Assembly (NCBI GenBank): GCA_902779455.1
Contig: CACZBS010000002.1
Location: 186,001 to 250,000 of the forward strand
DNA length: 64,000 nucleotides
Origin: an uncultured Prevotellaceae bacterium
GTDB taxonomy: Bacteria; Bacteroidota; Bacteroidia; Bacteroidales; Bacteroidaceae
Direction: 5' to 3'
Under the pieces are notes generated by a model that worked only from the letters and a program-made list of their open reading frames with translations, did not search any database and had not been told where the DNA came from. The position numbers and the translations under genes were made by a program. Shown piece by piece: positions 16,097 through 24,266 of the stretch. The stretch's first letter is position 1. Each line of letters starts with the position of its first letter.

Positions 16097-18343
16097 ATGA
16101 CAGAGAAGCTTGAATTTACGACTGAGGAGCGCCAGCAGGCTTTGGCGCTCTACGATCAGCTGAAGAATAGAATGGACGCATCGCTATCGCCCGACGACGA
16201 GCAACTGATGCGCCGACAGCTCGACTGCGCCATCAGCGCCGGACTGACCCATCGCGACGCCTTCGGGCTCAACCCTATCGTGACGAGCCTGCAGACGGCC
16301 CTGCTGGCTGTCGAGGAGATCGGGCTGCGCCGCGATGCCGTCATGGCCATCATGCTGCGGGCCTGCGCCGACCAGGAGTCGCTCACCGTCGACGAGGCCT
16401 CCCGCCGCTTCGGGCCTGTCGTAGGCCGCATCCTCCACGGCTTGCGCCGCATCGAGGAGCTCTATCAGAACAACCCCGTCGCCGAGAGCGAGCGCGCCAA
16501 CTTCGTGCGCCAGCAGGGCGAGAACTTCCGCAACCTGCTGCTCTCCTTCGCCGAGGACATGCGCGTCATCCTCATCATGATTGCCGACCGCGTCAACATG
16601 ATGCGCCAGATCCGTGATGCCGAGAACGACGAGGCCCGCCGCATCATGAGCGAGGAGGCTGCCTATCTCTACGCCCCGCTGGCCCACAAGCTGGGCCTCT
16701 ATAAGCTGAAGTCGGAGCTCGAGGATCTCTCGCTGAAGTATCTGGAGCACGACGCCTACTACATGATCCGCGAGAAGCTCAACGCGACGAAGAAGTCGCG
16801 CGACGCCTACATCGAGCGGTTCATCGGCCCCATAGAGAAGAAACTGACTGACGCCGGACTGAAGTTTCACATGAAGGGACGCACCAAGTCGATCCACTCC
16901 ATCTGGCAGAAGATGAAGAAGCAGCACTGCCAGTTCGAGGGCGTCTATGACCTCTTTGCCATCCGCATCATCATCGACTGCCCGCCGGAGAAGGAGAAGA
17001 TGAGCTGCTGGCAGACCTTCGCACTCATCACCGACATGTACACCTCTAACCCCAAGCGCATGCGCGACTGGCTCACCGTGCCCAAGTCGAACGGCTACGA
17101 GAGCCTGCACATCACCGTCCTGGGCCCGGAGGACAAGTGGGTCGAGGTGCAGATACGCACCGAGCGCATGGACGAGATAGCAGAGCGCGGCGTCGCAGCC
17201 CACTGGCGCTATAAGGGCGTCCGTCAGGCTGAGGGCGGCATGGACGAGTGGCTGGCCGGCATCCGCCAGATGCTCGAGCATGCCGACAGCGGTCTCGAGG
17301 CGATGGACAACTTCGTCGGCGAGCTGCAGGAGGACGAGGTCTACGTCTTCACGCCCAAGGGCGACCTGATGCGGTTCCCCAAGGGTGCCACGGTGCTCGA
17401 CATGGCTTACTATATCCACTCGAAGGTGGGGTCGGCCTGCACCGGCGCGCGCATCAACAACAAGCTGGTCACCTTCCGTCAGGAGCTGCGCTCCGGCGAC
17501 CAGGTCGAGATCATGACGTCGACCACGCAGCGGCCCCGTCAGGAGTGGCTCCAGATCGTCAAGACGAGCCGCGCCAAGTCGAAGATCCGGCTGGCCCTCA
17601 AGGAGACGCAGCAGAAGGAGGCCCTCATGGTCAAGGAGATGCTCGAGCGTCGCTTCCGCAACCGCAAGATCGAGCAGGACGAGGCGCTCATGATGCGCAC
17701 CATCAAGAAGCTCGGCTATAAGGAGACGAGCGACTTCTACCGCGACATCGCCCAGGGCACGCTCGACACGCAGACCGTGCTCGACCGCTACGTCGAGATG
17801 CAGCAGGGCGAGCGCGGCGTCACGGGCGACAACGTAGCCCGGTCGGCTGAGGAGTTCGTCCTCGAGGACCACCTCGCACCCGCGACGCCGCAGAACGACG
17901 ACGTGCTCGTCATCGACCGCAACCTGAAGGGCATCGACTACATGCTGGCCCGATGCTGCAACCCCATCTACGGCGACCCCGTCTTCGGCTTCGTCACCTC
18001 CGGCGGCGGCATCAAGATCCATCGCTGCGACTGCCCCAACGCCCCCGAGATGCGCCGCCGCTTCGGCTATCGCATCGTCCGCGCGGCTTGGAGCGGCAAG
18101 GGCTCATCCCAGTATCAGATCACGCTGCGCGTCATCGGCAACGACGACCTGGGCATCGTCAACAACCTGACCAGCATCATCTCGAAGGACGAGAAGCTCA
18201 TCCTGCGCAGCATCAACATCGACTCCAACGACGGACTGTTCCGGGGCAACCTCGTCGTCATGCTCAACGACAACACGCGCCTCGAGGGTCTCATCAAGAA
18301 GCTGCGCACCGTGCGGGGCGTCAAGAGTGTAGAAAGAATTTAA
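16097..18343 (+). CDS. relA: RelA/SpoT-family (p)ppGpp synthetase with degenerate hydrolase domain
   Basis: 748 residues. Order: N-terminal HD-like domain (about 45-200), synthetase domain (about 245-365: GRTKSIHSIWQKM at 261-273, YDLFAIRIII, then SNGYESLHITV and WVEVQIRT), TGS (about 413-475, VYVFTPKGDLMRFPKGATVLD), a Cys-containing region (MLARCCNPIYGD to HRCDCPN) and a C-terminal ACT domain (about 668-748). In the HD domain the expected HP and HD-xx-ED residues read NP (59-60) and LRACADQ (87-93), while the last ADR is kept (163-165), so the pppGpp hydrolase should be dead. The synthetase has RMRD (321-324), nearer the RxKD type of bifunctional enzymes. It makes the stringent-response alarmone from ATP and GTP/GDP. 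A separate SpoT is expected elsewhere. Confidence 0.93.
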   Translation: MTEKLEFTTEERQQALALYDQLKNRMDASLSPDDEQLMRRQLDCAISAGLTHRDAFGLNPIVTSLQTALLAVEEIGLRRDAVMAIMLRACADQESLTVDEASRRFGPVVGRILHGLRRIEELYQNNPVAESERANFVRQQGENFRNLLLSFAEDMRVILIMIADRVNMMRQIRDAENDEARRIMSEEAAYLYAPLAHKLGLYKLKSELEDLSLKYLEHDAYYMIREKLNATKKSRDAYIERFIGPIEKKLTDAGLKFHMKGRTKSIHSIWQKMKKQHCQFEGVYDLFAIRIIIDCPPEKEKMSCWQTFALITDMYTSNPKRMRDWLTVPKSNGYESLHITVLGPEDKWVEVQIRTERMDEIAERGVAAHWRYKGVRQAEGGMDEWLAGIRQMLEHADSGLEAMDNFVGELQEDEVYVFTPKGDLMRFPKGATVLDMAYYIHSKVGSACTGARINNKLVTFRQELRSGDQVEIMTSTTQRPRQEWLQIVKTSRAKSKIRLALKETQQKEALMVKEMLERRFRNRKIEQDEALMMRTIKKLGYKETSDFYRDIAQGTLDTQTVLDRYVEMQQGERGVTGDNVARSAEEFVLEDHLAPATPQNDDVLVIDRNLKGIDYMLARCCNPIYGDPVFGFVTSGGGIKIHRCDCPNAPEMRRRFGYRIVRAAWSGKGSSQYQITLRVIGNDDLGIVNNLTSIISKDEKLILRSINIDSNDGLFRGNLVVMLNDNTRLEGLIKKLRTVRGVKSVERI

Positions 18344-18358
18344 CATTAAGCCTTTGAT

Positions 18359-19375
18359 ATGAAACAACCTAAATTTGTTACTTTTGGAGAACTGCTTCTC
18401 CGCTTCTCGAAGAACGACCACGCCCGACTCTCACAGGGCGACTACTTCACCAGCAAGTACGGCGGAAGCGAGGCCAACGTGGCCGTGTCGCTCGCCACGC
18501 TGGGCGACCACGTGGAATACATCACCCGGCTGCCCGACAACCCCATCGGACATGCCGGCGCACAGACGCTCATGCAGTATGGCGTCGACACACGCCGCGT
18601 CCTCTACGGCGGTGGACGCATCGGCACCTACTACTTCGAGCCGGCCGCAGGCATGCGCTCGGCCAAGGTCATCTACGACCGCAGCGGCTCGGCCTACTAT
18701 GAACTGAAGCCCGGCATGATCCCCTGGCGTGAGATCCTCCGCGACGCCGATGTGCTCCATGTCTCAGGCATCACGGCAGCCATCTCCCGCGACGCGGCCG
18801 ACGCCACCTTCGAGGCCCTCGACGTGGCCGACGAGCTGGGCGTACGCGTCAGCTTCGACATCAACTACCGCAAGAACCTCTGGCGCTATGGCGCCGACCC
18901 CAGGCAGACGCTCCGTCGCATGCTCAGCCGCTGCGACATGATGTTCGGCGACGCTATCGAGTTTGAGTTTCTCTGCCAGCGCAGTCAGCCGCCCTTCACG
19001 GCGCAGGACGCGTCCTTCGAGATGCAGATGGCGGAGTACGGCGAATGGTTCGACCAGCTGCATGCCGAGTTCCCCCGCTGCAGCAAGTGGCTCATGGGCA
19101 TGCGCAACATGGTGGCCTCCAATCATCACCTGCTGACCGCCCTCCTCTATTCTGACGGCCAGCTCCTCAAGGCCCCTATCATGGACATCCCTGACGTCAT
19201 CGACCCTGTGGGCGTCGGCGATGCCTTCATGGCCGGACTGCTCCACACCATCTATGCCTGCCCCGGCGACGACCAGCTGGCCCTCAACTACGCCCTCGCT
19301 GCCGCCACGGTGAAGAACACCATCTGTGGCGACTTCAACCTGGGCACCGACGAGGAGATCAGAGCTCTGCTCTGA
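18359..19375 (+). CDS. kdgK: PfkB-family sugar kinase, probable 2-keto-3-deoxygluconate kinase
   Basis: 338 residues. PfkB motifs are GGSEANVAVSLATLG near the N-terminus and the catalytic anion-hole motif DPVGVGDAFMAGL near the C-terminus, with SFDINYRKNLW in between as in KDG kinases. The reaction expected is phosphorylation of 2-keto-3-deoxygluconate to KDPG in uronate breakdown. The aldolase and uronate isomerase genes are not in the window, so the substrate is inferred from motif similarity. It starts 15 bp after relA and may be co-transcribed; the bidirectional terminator at 19411 ends it. Confidence 0.8.
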   Translation: MKQPKFVTFGELLLRFSKNDHARLSQGDYFTSKYGGSEANVAVSLATLGDHVEYITRLPDNPIGHAGAQTLMQYGVDTRRVLYGGGRIGTYYFEPAAGMRSAKVIYDRSGSAYYELKPGMIPWREILRDADVLHVSGITAAISRDAADATFEALDVADELGVRVSFDINYRKNLWRYGADPRQTLRRMLSRCDMMFGDAIEFEFLCQRSQPPFTAQDASFEMQMAEYGEWFDQLHAEFPRCSKWLMGMRNMVASNHHLLTALLYSDGQLLKAPIMDIPDVIDPVGVGDAFMAGLLHTIYACPGDDQLALNYALAAATVKNTICGDFNLGTDEEIRALL

Positions 19376-19410
19376 CTCTCGCTTTTCGCGGCTAATAAAC
19401 AAAAAAAAAG

Positions 19411-19446
19411 AACTGCCCAGACTCCCTATCGGGAATCTAGGCAGTT
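19411..19446. terminator. Bidirectional intrinsic terminator
   Basis: AACTGCCCAGACTCCC (19411-19426), loop TATC, and GGGAATCTAGGCAGTT (19431-19446) pair at 14 of 16 positions. An A-run precedes and a T-rich stretch follows, so it can serve the kinase gene (plus) and the outer-membrane gene (minus). Confidence 0.9.
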
Positions 19447-19470
19447 TTGTTTATCAGTCAATCGCTGGCC

Positions 19471-20013
19471 TTAGAAGCTGTAGTACAGACCGAAGGTCAC
19501 GTTGTTGCCATCGAGGTCGAGGCCGAACATGCTGGTGTTGTTGTCGTCGCCATCGGGGTTCCAGAGCCGGTAGCCGACGAAACCGACATGCGAGACGAGG
19601 CTCAGCTTGTCGCTCAGGCTGACAGCCAGACCGGGCTTGAAGCCGATGCCGAGGTTGGTCTGATCCGACTTCGTGCAGCTGGTGAAGTCAACACCACCGT
19701 CGACGAAGAGGCTCACCTTGCCAAGGTTGGCAAACGTGTAACGAGCATAGGGGTTGAAGGTGAAAGCGCTCTCGTGAGCACCGTTCCACTTGTTGCTCGA
19801 ATAGCCGATAACGGTACCGATAGCCCACTCGTCGCTCAGGTTATAGCCGATCTCAGGCATGATGCTGAAGACGGTCTCGCTCTGATCAGGATGAGCCATG
19901 TTGAACTTCTCGCCGCTCCAAGCCTGGAATGCGATGTTACCACCCAGATAAACCTGTGCGCTCATGCTCACTGCGACGAAGGCAGCTGCGATTGTCATCA
20001 AAATCTTTTTCAT
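19471..20013 (-). CDS. Outer-membrane beta-barrel (OmpA/OprF-like porin fold) protein
   Basis: 180 residues with signal peptide MKKILMTIAAAFVAVSMSAQ and then alternating beta strands (VYLGGNIAFQAWSG, MPEIGYNLSDEWAIGTVIGY, RYTFANLGKVSLFVDGGVDF), ending NNVTFGLYYSF with the terminal Phe typical of outer-membrane barrels. It has its own good promoter (20102-20132) and the bidirectional terminator, so it is a single-gene unit and may be abundantly made. Function unknown. Confidence 0.85.
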   Translation of the reverse strand: MKKILMTIAAAFVAVSMSAQVYLGGNIAFQAWSGEKFNMAHPDQSETVFSIMPEIGYNLSDEWAIGTVIGYSSNKWNGAHESAFTFNPYARYTFANLGKVSLFVDGGVDFTSCTKSDQTNLGIGFKPGLAVSLSDKLSLVSHVGFVGYRLWNPDGDDNNTSMFGLDLDGNNVTFGLYYSF

Positions 20014-20101
20014 TTTGTCTTACTTTATTATTTAAATTAGACATTGCCACGATACTTATAAAAGAGTGGTGGCGTTAACTATTTGGTTTCTAAAACCGCT
20101 G

Positions 20102-20132
20102 CAAAGGTACGCCAAAGTTTGAAAACTGCAAA
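20102..20132 (-). promoter_or_regulatory. Bacteroidetes-type promoter of the outer-membrane protein gene
   Basis: On the minus strand TTTG (20132-20129), 19 bp, TACCTTTG (20109-20102). About 90 bp of leader precede the ATG. Confidence 0.8.
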
Positions 20133-20180
20133 ACTTTGGACAAGTTTTTTCGCTTTTTCGGGCTATTTTCTTGATTTAGC

Positions 20181-20211
20181 TTGCTTATTTCGCCTAAAAT
20201 TCGTAATTTTG
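20181..20211 (+). promoter_or_regulatory. Promoter of kdsA-kdsD
   Basis: TTG at 20181-20183, 20 bp, then TAATTTTG at 20204-20211, 24 bp before the kdsA ATG at 20235. It lies inside a possible upstream extension of the kdsA frame, which argues for the later start. Confidence 0.7.
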
Positions 20212-20234
20212 CACGTCAAAAACATTGTCAACGT

Positions 20235-20990
20235 ATGATAACACTCATTGCAGGACCATGTGTCATTGAATCAGAAGAACTGCTCGACCAGGTGGCCGCC
20301 CGACTCGTCGACATCAACCGACGGCTGGGCACGGACATCATCTTCAAGGCTTCGTTCGACAAGGCTAACCGCACCTCGATCCACTCCTTCCGCGGCCCGG
20401 GCATCGACAAGGGGCTGCAGATGCTGGGCGACGTCAAGAAGAAGTGGGGCCTGAAGATCCTGACCGACATCCACGAGGCATGGCAGGCCGAGGCGGCGGG
20501 CCAGGTGTGCGACGTGCTGCAGATTCCGGCCTTCCTCTGCCGACAGACCGACCTGCTCGTGGCTGCTGCCCGCACGGGGCGGACGGTCAACATCAAGAAG
20601 GCGCAGTTCCTGGCCGGCCGCGACATGCGCTACCCGGTAGAGAAGGCCCGCGACGCCGGCGCACGGGAGGTGTGGCTGACGGAGCGCGGCAACATGATGG
20701 GCTACGGCACGCTCGTCGTCGACTTCCGCAACATCCAGGACATGCTCGAGATCGTGCCCACCGTCATCATGGACTGCACCCACTCCGTGCAGCGCCCTGA
20801 CGCCCAGGGCGGCAAGACGGGCGGCGACCGCCGCTATGTGCCGATGATGGCCATGGCGGCCAAGGCCTTCGGCGCCACGGGCTACTTCTTCGAGGTGCAC
20901 CCGACGCCCGACCAGGGCCTGAGCGATGCCGCCAACATGCTGGAGCTCGACAAGCTGGAAGGGCTGGTCAGGAGACTGATTGAGAAGTGA
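20235..20990 (+). CDS. kdsA: 3-deoxy-8-phosphooctulonate synthase
   Basis: 251 residues from ATG 20235 (MITLIAGPCVIESEE); the frame upstream overlaps the promoter. Motifs: IIFKASFDKANRTS, FRGPGIDKGL, VNIKKAQFLAGRDM, LTERGNMMGYGTLVVDFRN and VIMDCTHSVQRP with a final HPTPDQGLSDAANML. The enzyme condenses arabinose 5-phosphate and phosphoenolpyruvate to KDO 8-phosphate, the first committed step of the lipid A core sugar KDO. Its partner kdsD, which makes arabinose 5-phosphate, follows after 47 bp. Confidence 0.96.
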   Translation: MITLIAGPCVIESEELLDQVAARLVDINRRLGTDIIFKASFDKANRTSIHSFRGPGIDKGLQMLGDVKKKWGLKILTDIHEAWQAEAAGQVCDVLQIPAFLCRQTDLLVAAARTGRTVNIKKAQFLAGRDMRYPVEKARDAGAREVWLTERGNMMGYGTLVVDFRNIQDMLEIVPTVIMDCTHSVQRPDAQGGKTGGDRRYVPMMAMAAKAFGATGYFFEVHPTPDQGLSDAANMLELDKLEGLVRRLIEK

Positions 20991-21037
20991 GAAGTGAGAG
21001 GTGGGAATTGAGAATTGAGAACTGAGAATTGAGAATT
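20985..21037 (+). repeat. Purine-rich heptamer repeats in front of kdsD
   Basis: Units GAGAAGT, GAGAATT and similar GA-rich heptamers/octamers run from the end of kdsA up to the kdsD ATG. The same texture occurs before rimO, the BatD-like gene and the PLD gene. It is either slippage-made sequence or a translation-enhancing leader. Confidence 0.7.
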
Positions 21038-21985
21038 ATGACATCACGTGAAATAGGCATACAAGCCATACGCGACGAGGCTCAGGCGCTGCTTGACCTC
21101 ATTCCTAAGATGGACGACGGGTTCGACCGCGCCGTCGACCTCATGTACGACTGCCACGGTAAGGTCATTGTCACGGGCGTCGGCAAGAGCGGACACATCG
21201 GAGCGAAGATAGCGGCCACGCTGGCCTCCACCGGCACACCGGCCTTCTTCGTCAACCCCCTCGACGTCTATCATGGCGACCTGGGCGTCATCACGCCTGA
21301 CGACGTCGTCATTGCCATCTCCAACTCGGGCCAGACGGACGAGCTGCTGCGCTTCATCCCCATGGTGCTCCACATCGGCTCGCCCATCATCGCCATGAGC
21401 GGCAACCCGCAGTCGCTGCTGGCCAAGTACAGCACGTGCCACCTTAATATAAGTGTCGCGCGCGAGGCTTGTCCGCTTAACCTCGCTCCCACGAGCTCCA
21501 CCACCGCCACGCTGGCCATGGGCGACGCACTGGCCATCGCACTGATGCAGAAGCGCAACTTCCGCCCGCAGGACTTTGCACACTTCCATCCCGGCGGCGA
21601 GCTGGGCCGCAAGCTGCTGACGACGGCGGCCGACGTCATGCATCGCGACGACCTGCCCCTGCTACGGCCCGACACGCATCTGGGCGAGGCCGTCATCCTC
21701 GTCAGCAAGGGCAAGCTGGGGCTGGGCGTGGCTGTCGACGACGACCGCCGCATCCTCGGACTCATCACCGACGGCGACATACGCCGCGCCATGGAGCGAT
21801 GGCAGGCGCAGTTCTTCGACCGCACCGTCGCCGACATCATGACCCGCGAGCCTAAGACCGTCGGCCCCGACACGAAGATCAGCGACGTACAGCGGCTGCA
21901 GCAACAGCACAAGATTCACTCGGTCCTCGTCGTCGACGCCGACCGCCATCTGCTCGGCATCGTAGACCATTATTCGTGCTTCTAG
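21038..21985 (+). CDS. kdsD: D-arabinose-5-phosphate isomerase (KpsF/GutQ family)
   Basis: 315 residues from ATG 21038 (MTSREIGIQ); a TTG three codons earlier lies in the purine repeats. An N-terminal SIS domain has TGVGKSGHIGAKIAATLASTGTPAFF, then ISNSGQTDELL and the SSTTATLAMGDALA stretch with FHPGGELGRKL; two CBS domains follow (about 205-315). It interconverts ribulose 5-phosphate and arabinose 5-phosphate and so feeds KdsA, its operon neighbour. Confidence 0.95.
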   Translation: MTSREIGIQAIRDEAQALLDLIPKMDDGFDRAVDLMYDCHGKVIVTGVGKSGHIGAKIAATLASTGTPAFFVNPLDVYHGDLGVITPDDVVIAISNSGQTDELLRFIPMVLHIGSPIIAMSGNPQSLLAKYSTCHLNISVAREACPLNLAPTSSTTATLAMGDALAIALMQKRNFRPQDFAHFHPGGELGRKLLTTAADVMHRDDLPLLRPDTHLGEAVILVSKGKLGLGVAVDDDRRILGLITDGDIRRAMERWQAQFFDRTVADIMTREPKTVGPDTKISDVQRLQQQHKIHSVLVVDADRHLLGIVDHYSCF

Positions 21986-21989
21986 AGTT

Positions 21990-22089
21990 TAGAATTTAGA
22001 GTTTAGAATTTAGAGTTGTTCTCGCTTCGCTGCGATTAAGAGTTTTGAGTTAAGAATTTAGAGTTGAGAATTTAGAGTTGAGAGTTTAG
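21990..22089 (+). repeat. Low-complexity heptamer stretch (TTTAGAG/GAATTTA)
   Basis: About ten imperfect copies of GAGTTTAGAATTTA-like units fill the start of the gap between kdsD and the PLD gene; a further GTGAAGA series occupies 22210-22275 directly before the PLD ATG. No gene is supported in 21986-22275. Confidence 0.8.
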
Positions 22090-22188
22090 AGTTTCGCTTG
22101 TACTAATTATCTGATAATGAGTGTCACTTCGTGACAGAAATCTAGCAAATCTTTTCAAATCTTCCAAAGCAGATTTGTTTGATTTGTT
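22090..22188. repeat. 99-bp direct repeat, left copy
   Basis: This block and the one at 23635-23733 agree at 98 of 99 positions and have the same orientation, flanking the PLD gene. The block begins AGTTTCGCTTGTACTAATTA, contains the palindrome TGTCACTTCGTGACA and ends in AAATC/GATTT-rich sequence. Confidence 0.95.
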
Positions 22189-22275
22189 GTTGAGTTAAGA
22201 ATTTAGAGGGAAAAGTGAAGAGTGAAAAGTGAAAAATTTGCTACCGCTGATTAAGTGAAGAGTGAAGAGTGAAGA

Positions 22276-23544
22276 ATGAAACGATATATACTATTGATAT
22301 TATGGGGGCTGCAGGGGGGACTGACGGCCAGCGGACAGATCGTCACGGCCGACTCGGCCATCTACTACATGCTCCGCGACTACGGCATCCAGTTCACGCG
22401 CGACAACAGCGTCGCCCTGCTCATGTCCGGACAGGAGAAGTTCGATGACATGTTCAGTGCCATACGCCAGGCACGACGCTCCGTCCACCTCGAGTACTTC
22501 AACTTCCGCAACGACTCCATCGCTGAGCTGCTCTTCGACCTCCTGAGGCAGAAACGACGTGAAGGCGTGGAGGTGCGGGCCCTCTTCGACGGCTTCGGCA
22601 ACGACTCCAACAACCGCCCGCTGCAGAAGCACCACATCGCAGCCCTGCGCCGCGACTCCATCGACATTCATGAGTTCGACCCCATCCGCTTCCCATGGGT
22701 CAACCACATCTGGCCCCGCGACCACCGCAAGATTGTCGTCATCGACGGCAACGTGGCCTACACGGGGGGCATGAACGTGGCCGACTATTACATCAAAGGG
22801 ACGGAGCAGGTGGGCGAGTGGCGCGACATGCACTGCCGCATCGAGGGCAGCGCGGTGGAGCAGCTGCAGCACATCTTTGCCACCATCTGGCTGGAGGTGA
22901 CCGGCGAGAACCTCTTCCGACCCGAATACTTCCGTGCCCATGAGCCGGTAGAGATCAGCGGCCTCAAGCCTGACACGACCAGCACGCGCGGCCATAAGCT
23001 GGTGGGCATCGTCAACCGCGAGCCCCACATCACGAACGACGTCATGCGCTACTTCTACGTCAACGCGATCAACTCGGCCCACGACTCGCTGCGCATCATC
23101 AACCCCTACTTCACGCTCATCCCGTCAGTCAAGCGGGCCCTGAAGCGTGCCTTACGGCGCGGCGTCAAGGTGGAGCTGATGATCTCGGCCAAGAGCGACA
23201 TCCCCCTGACGCCCGACTGCGCCTTCTACAACATGCACAAGATGATGAAGCGCGGCGCACACGTCTGGCTCTACCAGCCAGGCTTCCACCACTCAAAGGT
23301 CATGATGGTCGACGGCCGCTTCTGCACCGTCGGCAGCACTAACCTCGACGCCCGCTCGCTGCGCTTCGACTATGAGGAGAACGCCGTCATCATCGACCGC
23401 CCCACCACCCTCGAGCTCGACCGCATGTTCGACCGCGACAAGCGGCAGAGCGTCTACCTCACTCAGGAGGAGTGGCGCCGCTTCCGCACACCATGGCAGC
23501 GCTTCCGCGGATGGCTGGCCCATCTGCTGCAGCCCTTCCTCTGA
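22276..23544 (+). CDS. Secreted phospholipase D / cardiolipin synthase-like protein
   Basis: 422 residues. Two HKD motifs are present: HRKIVVIDG (His150, Lys152, Asp157) and HSKVMMVDG (His339, Lys341, Asp346), each followed by the family glycine/serine pattern (YTGGMN; TVGSTNLDARS). The fold is therefore that of PLD-type cardiolipin synthases. Unlike ClsA it has no pair of N-terminal membrane helices but a cleavable-looking signal peptide (MKRYILLILWGLQGGLTASGQ), suggesting a periplasmic or exported enzyme. It stands alone between 99-bp direct repeats and ends in a strong terminator. Phosphatidyl-transfer versus hydrolysis cannot be decided. Confidence 0.88.
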   Translation: MKRYILLILWGLQGGLTASGQIVTADSAIYYMLRDYGIQFTRDNSVALLMSGQEKFDDMFSAIRQARRSVHLEYFNFRNDSIAELLFDLLRQKRREGVEVRALFDGFGNDSNNRPLQKHHIAALRRDSIDIHEFDPIRFPWVNHIWPRDHRKIVVIDGNVAYTGGMNVADYYIKGTEQVGEWRDMHCRIEGSAVEQLQHIFATIWLEVTGENLFRPEYFRAHEPVEISGLKPDTTSTRGHKLVGIVNREPHITNDVMRYFYVNAINSAHDSLRIINPYFTLIPSVKRALKRALRRGVKVELMISAKSDIPLTPDCAFYNMHKMMKRGAHVWLYQPGFHHSKVMMVDGRFCTVGSTNLDARSLRFDYEENAVIIDRPTTLELDRMFDRDKRQSVYLTQEEWRRFRTPWQRFRGWLAHLLQPFL

Positions 23545-23575
23545 CCGTCCCCATCCCCTTTTTGGGAAATATGGA

Positions 23576-23614
23576 GAAGCGGCACCTCTCTTCACAGAGG
23601 AGTGCCGCTTTTTC
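23576..23614 (+). terminator. Terminator behind the PLD gene, built from two inverted family-A cores
   Basis: GAAGCGGCACCTC (23576-23588) and GGAGTGCCGCTTT (23599-23611) form a hairpin followed by TTTCTTT. The two arms are variants of the 13-bp core seen in the 22-bp arrays, in opposite orientation and 23 bp apart. Confidence 0.85.
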
Positions 23615-23634
23615 TTTATCAATATGGTGATTCA

Positions 23635-23733
23635 AGTTTCGCTTGTACTAATTATCTGATAATGAGTGTCACTTCGTGACAGAAATCTAGCAAATCTTTT
23701 CAAATTTTCCAAAGCAGATTTGTTTGATTTGTT
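23635..23733. repeat. 99-bp direct repeat, right copy
   Basis: One mismatch from the copy at 22090-22188. It is followed by unrelated sequence including a short hairpin CTTTCGCATGCTTGCGAAAG (23777-23796). Confidence 0.95.
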
Positions 23734-23800
23734 CAGATTTGAAGGATTTCTCGCCGTAGGCGACTAAAATCAAGGCTTTCGCATGCTTGCGAAAGTTGAG

Positions 23801-24263
23801 TATGGTGATAAATGCCCGAGATTTCAACGCCCCCCTGCCCCCTCTAATCTTAGAGGGGGAGTTGGTTACTACCGCAGGAGCAGATGCTTAGAGGAAGAGT
23901 CAACGCCCCCCTGCCCCCCTCTAATCTTAGAGGGGGAGTTGGTTACTACCGCAGGAGCAGATGCTTAGAGGGAGAGTCAACGCCCCCCTGCCCCCCTCTA
24001 ATCTTAGAGGGGGAGTTGGATACCACCGCAGGAGCAGATGCTTAGAGGGAGCCTCTAATATTAGAGGGGGAGTTGGTTACTACCGCAGGAGCAGATGGGC
24101 GCAGTGACACCAGCGGATGCGGGCGGCATGCACGCTAACTGACTCCCCCTCTAAGATTAGAGGGGGGCAGGGGGGCGTTGACAGCTGTCGGGAACTTATC
24201 GCCACATTGAGTTTTCTTTTGTCACGGGGCAGGGGGGCGTTGAAATCTCGGGAACTTATCGCC
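23801..24263. repeat. GC-rich repeat island with 76-77 bp tandem units and inverted ends
   Basis: Units start at 23825, 23901 and 23978 (CAACGCCCCCCTGCCCC), each with the hairpin CCCCCTCTAA-TC-TTAGAGGGGG and then GAGTTGGTTACTACCGCAGG. A partial copy lies at 24052-24096 and inverted partial copies at 24137-24181 and 24226-24263. The first 38 bp (from 23801) are matched in reverse complement by 24226-24263 at roughly nine of ten positions. No coding sequence is supported in 23545-24266. Confidence 0.85.
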
Positions 24264-24266
24264 ATG

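Noticed and set aside
20181-20234. Upstream start extending KdsA
   Set aside because: It contains the promoter and the extension has no family similarity; MITLIAGPC is the normal KdsA start.
23801-24263. CRISPR array or coding region
   Set aside because: Repeats are 76-77 bp without unique spacers and include inverted copies; frames through it are shadows of the repeats.
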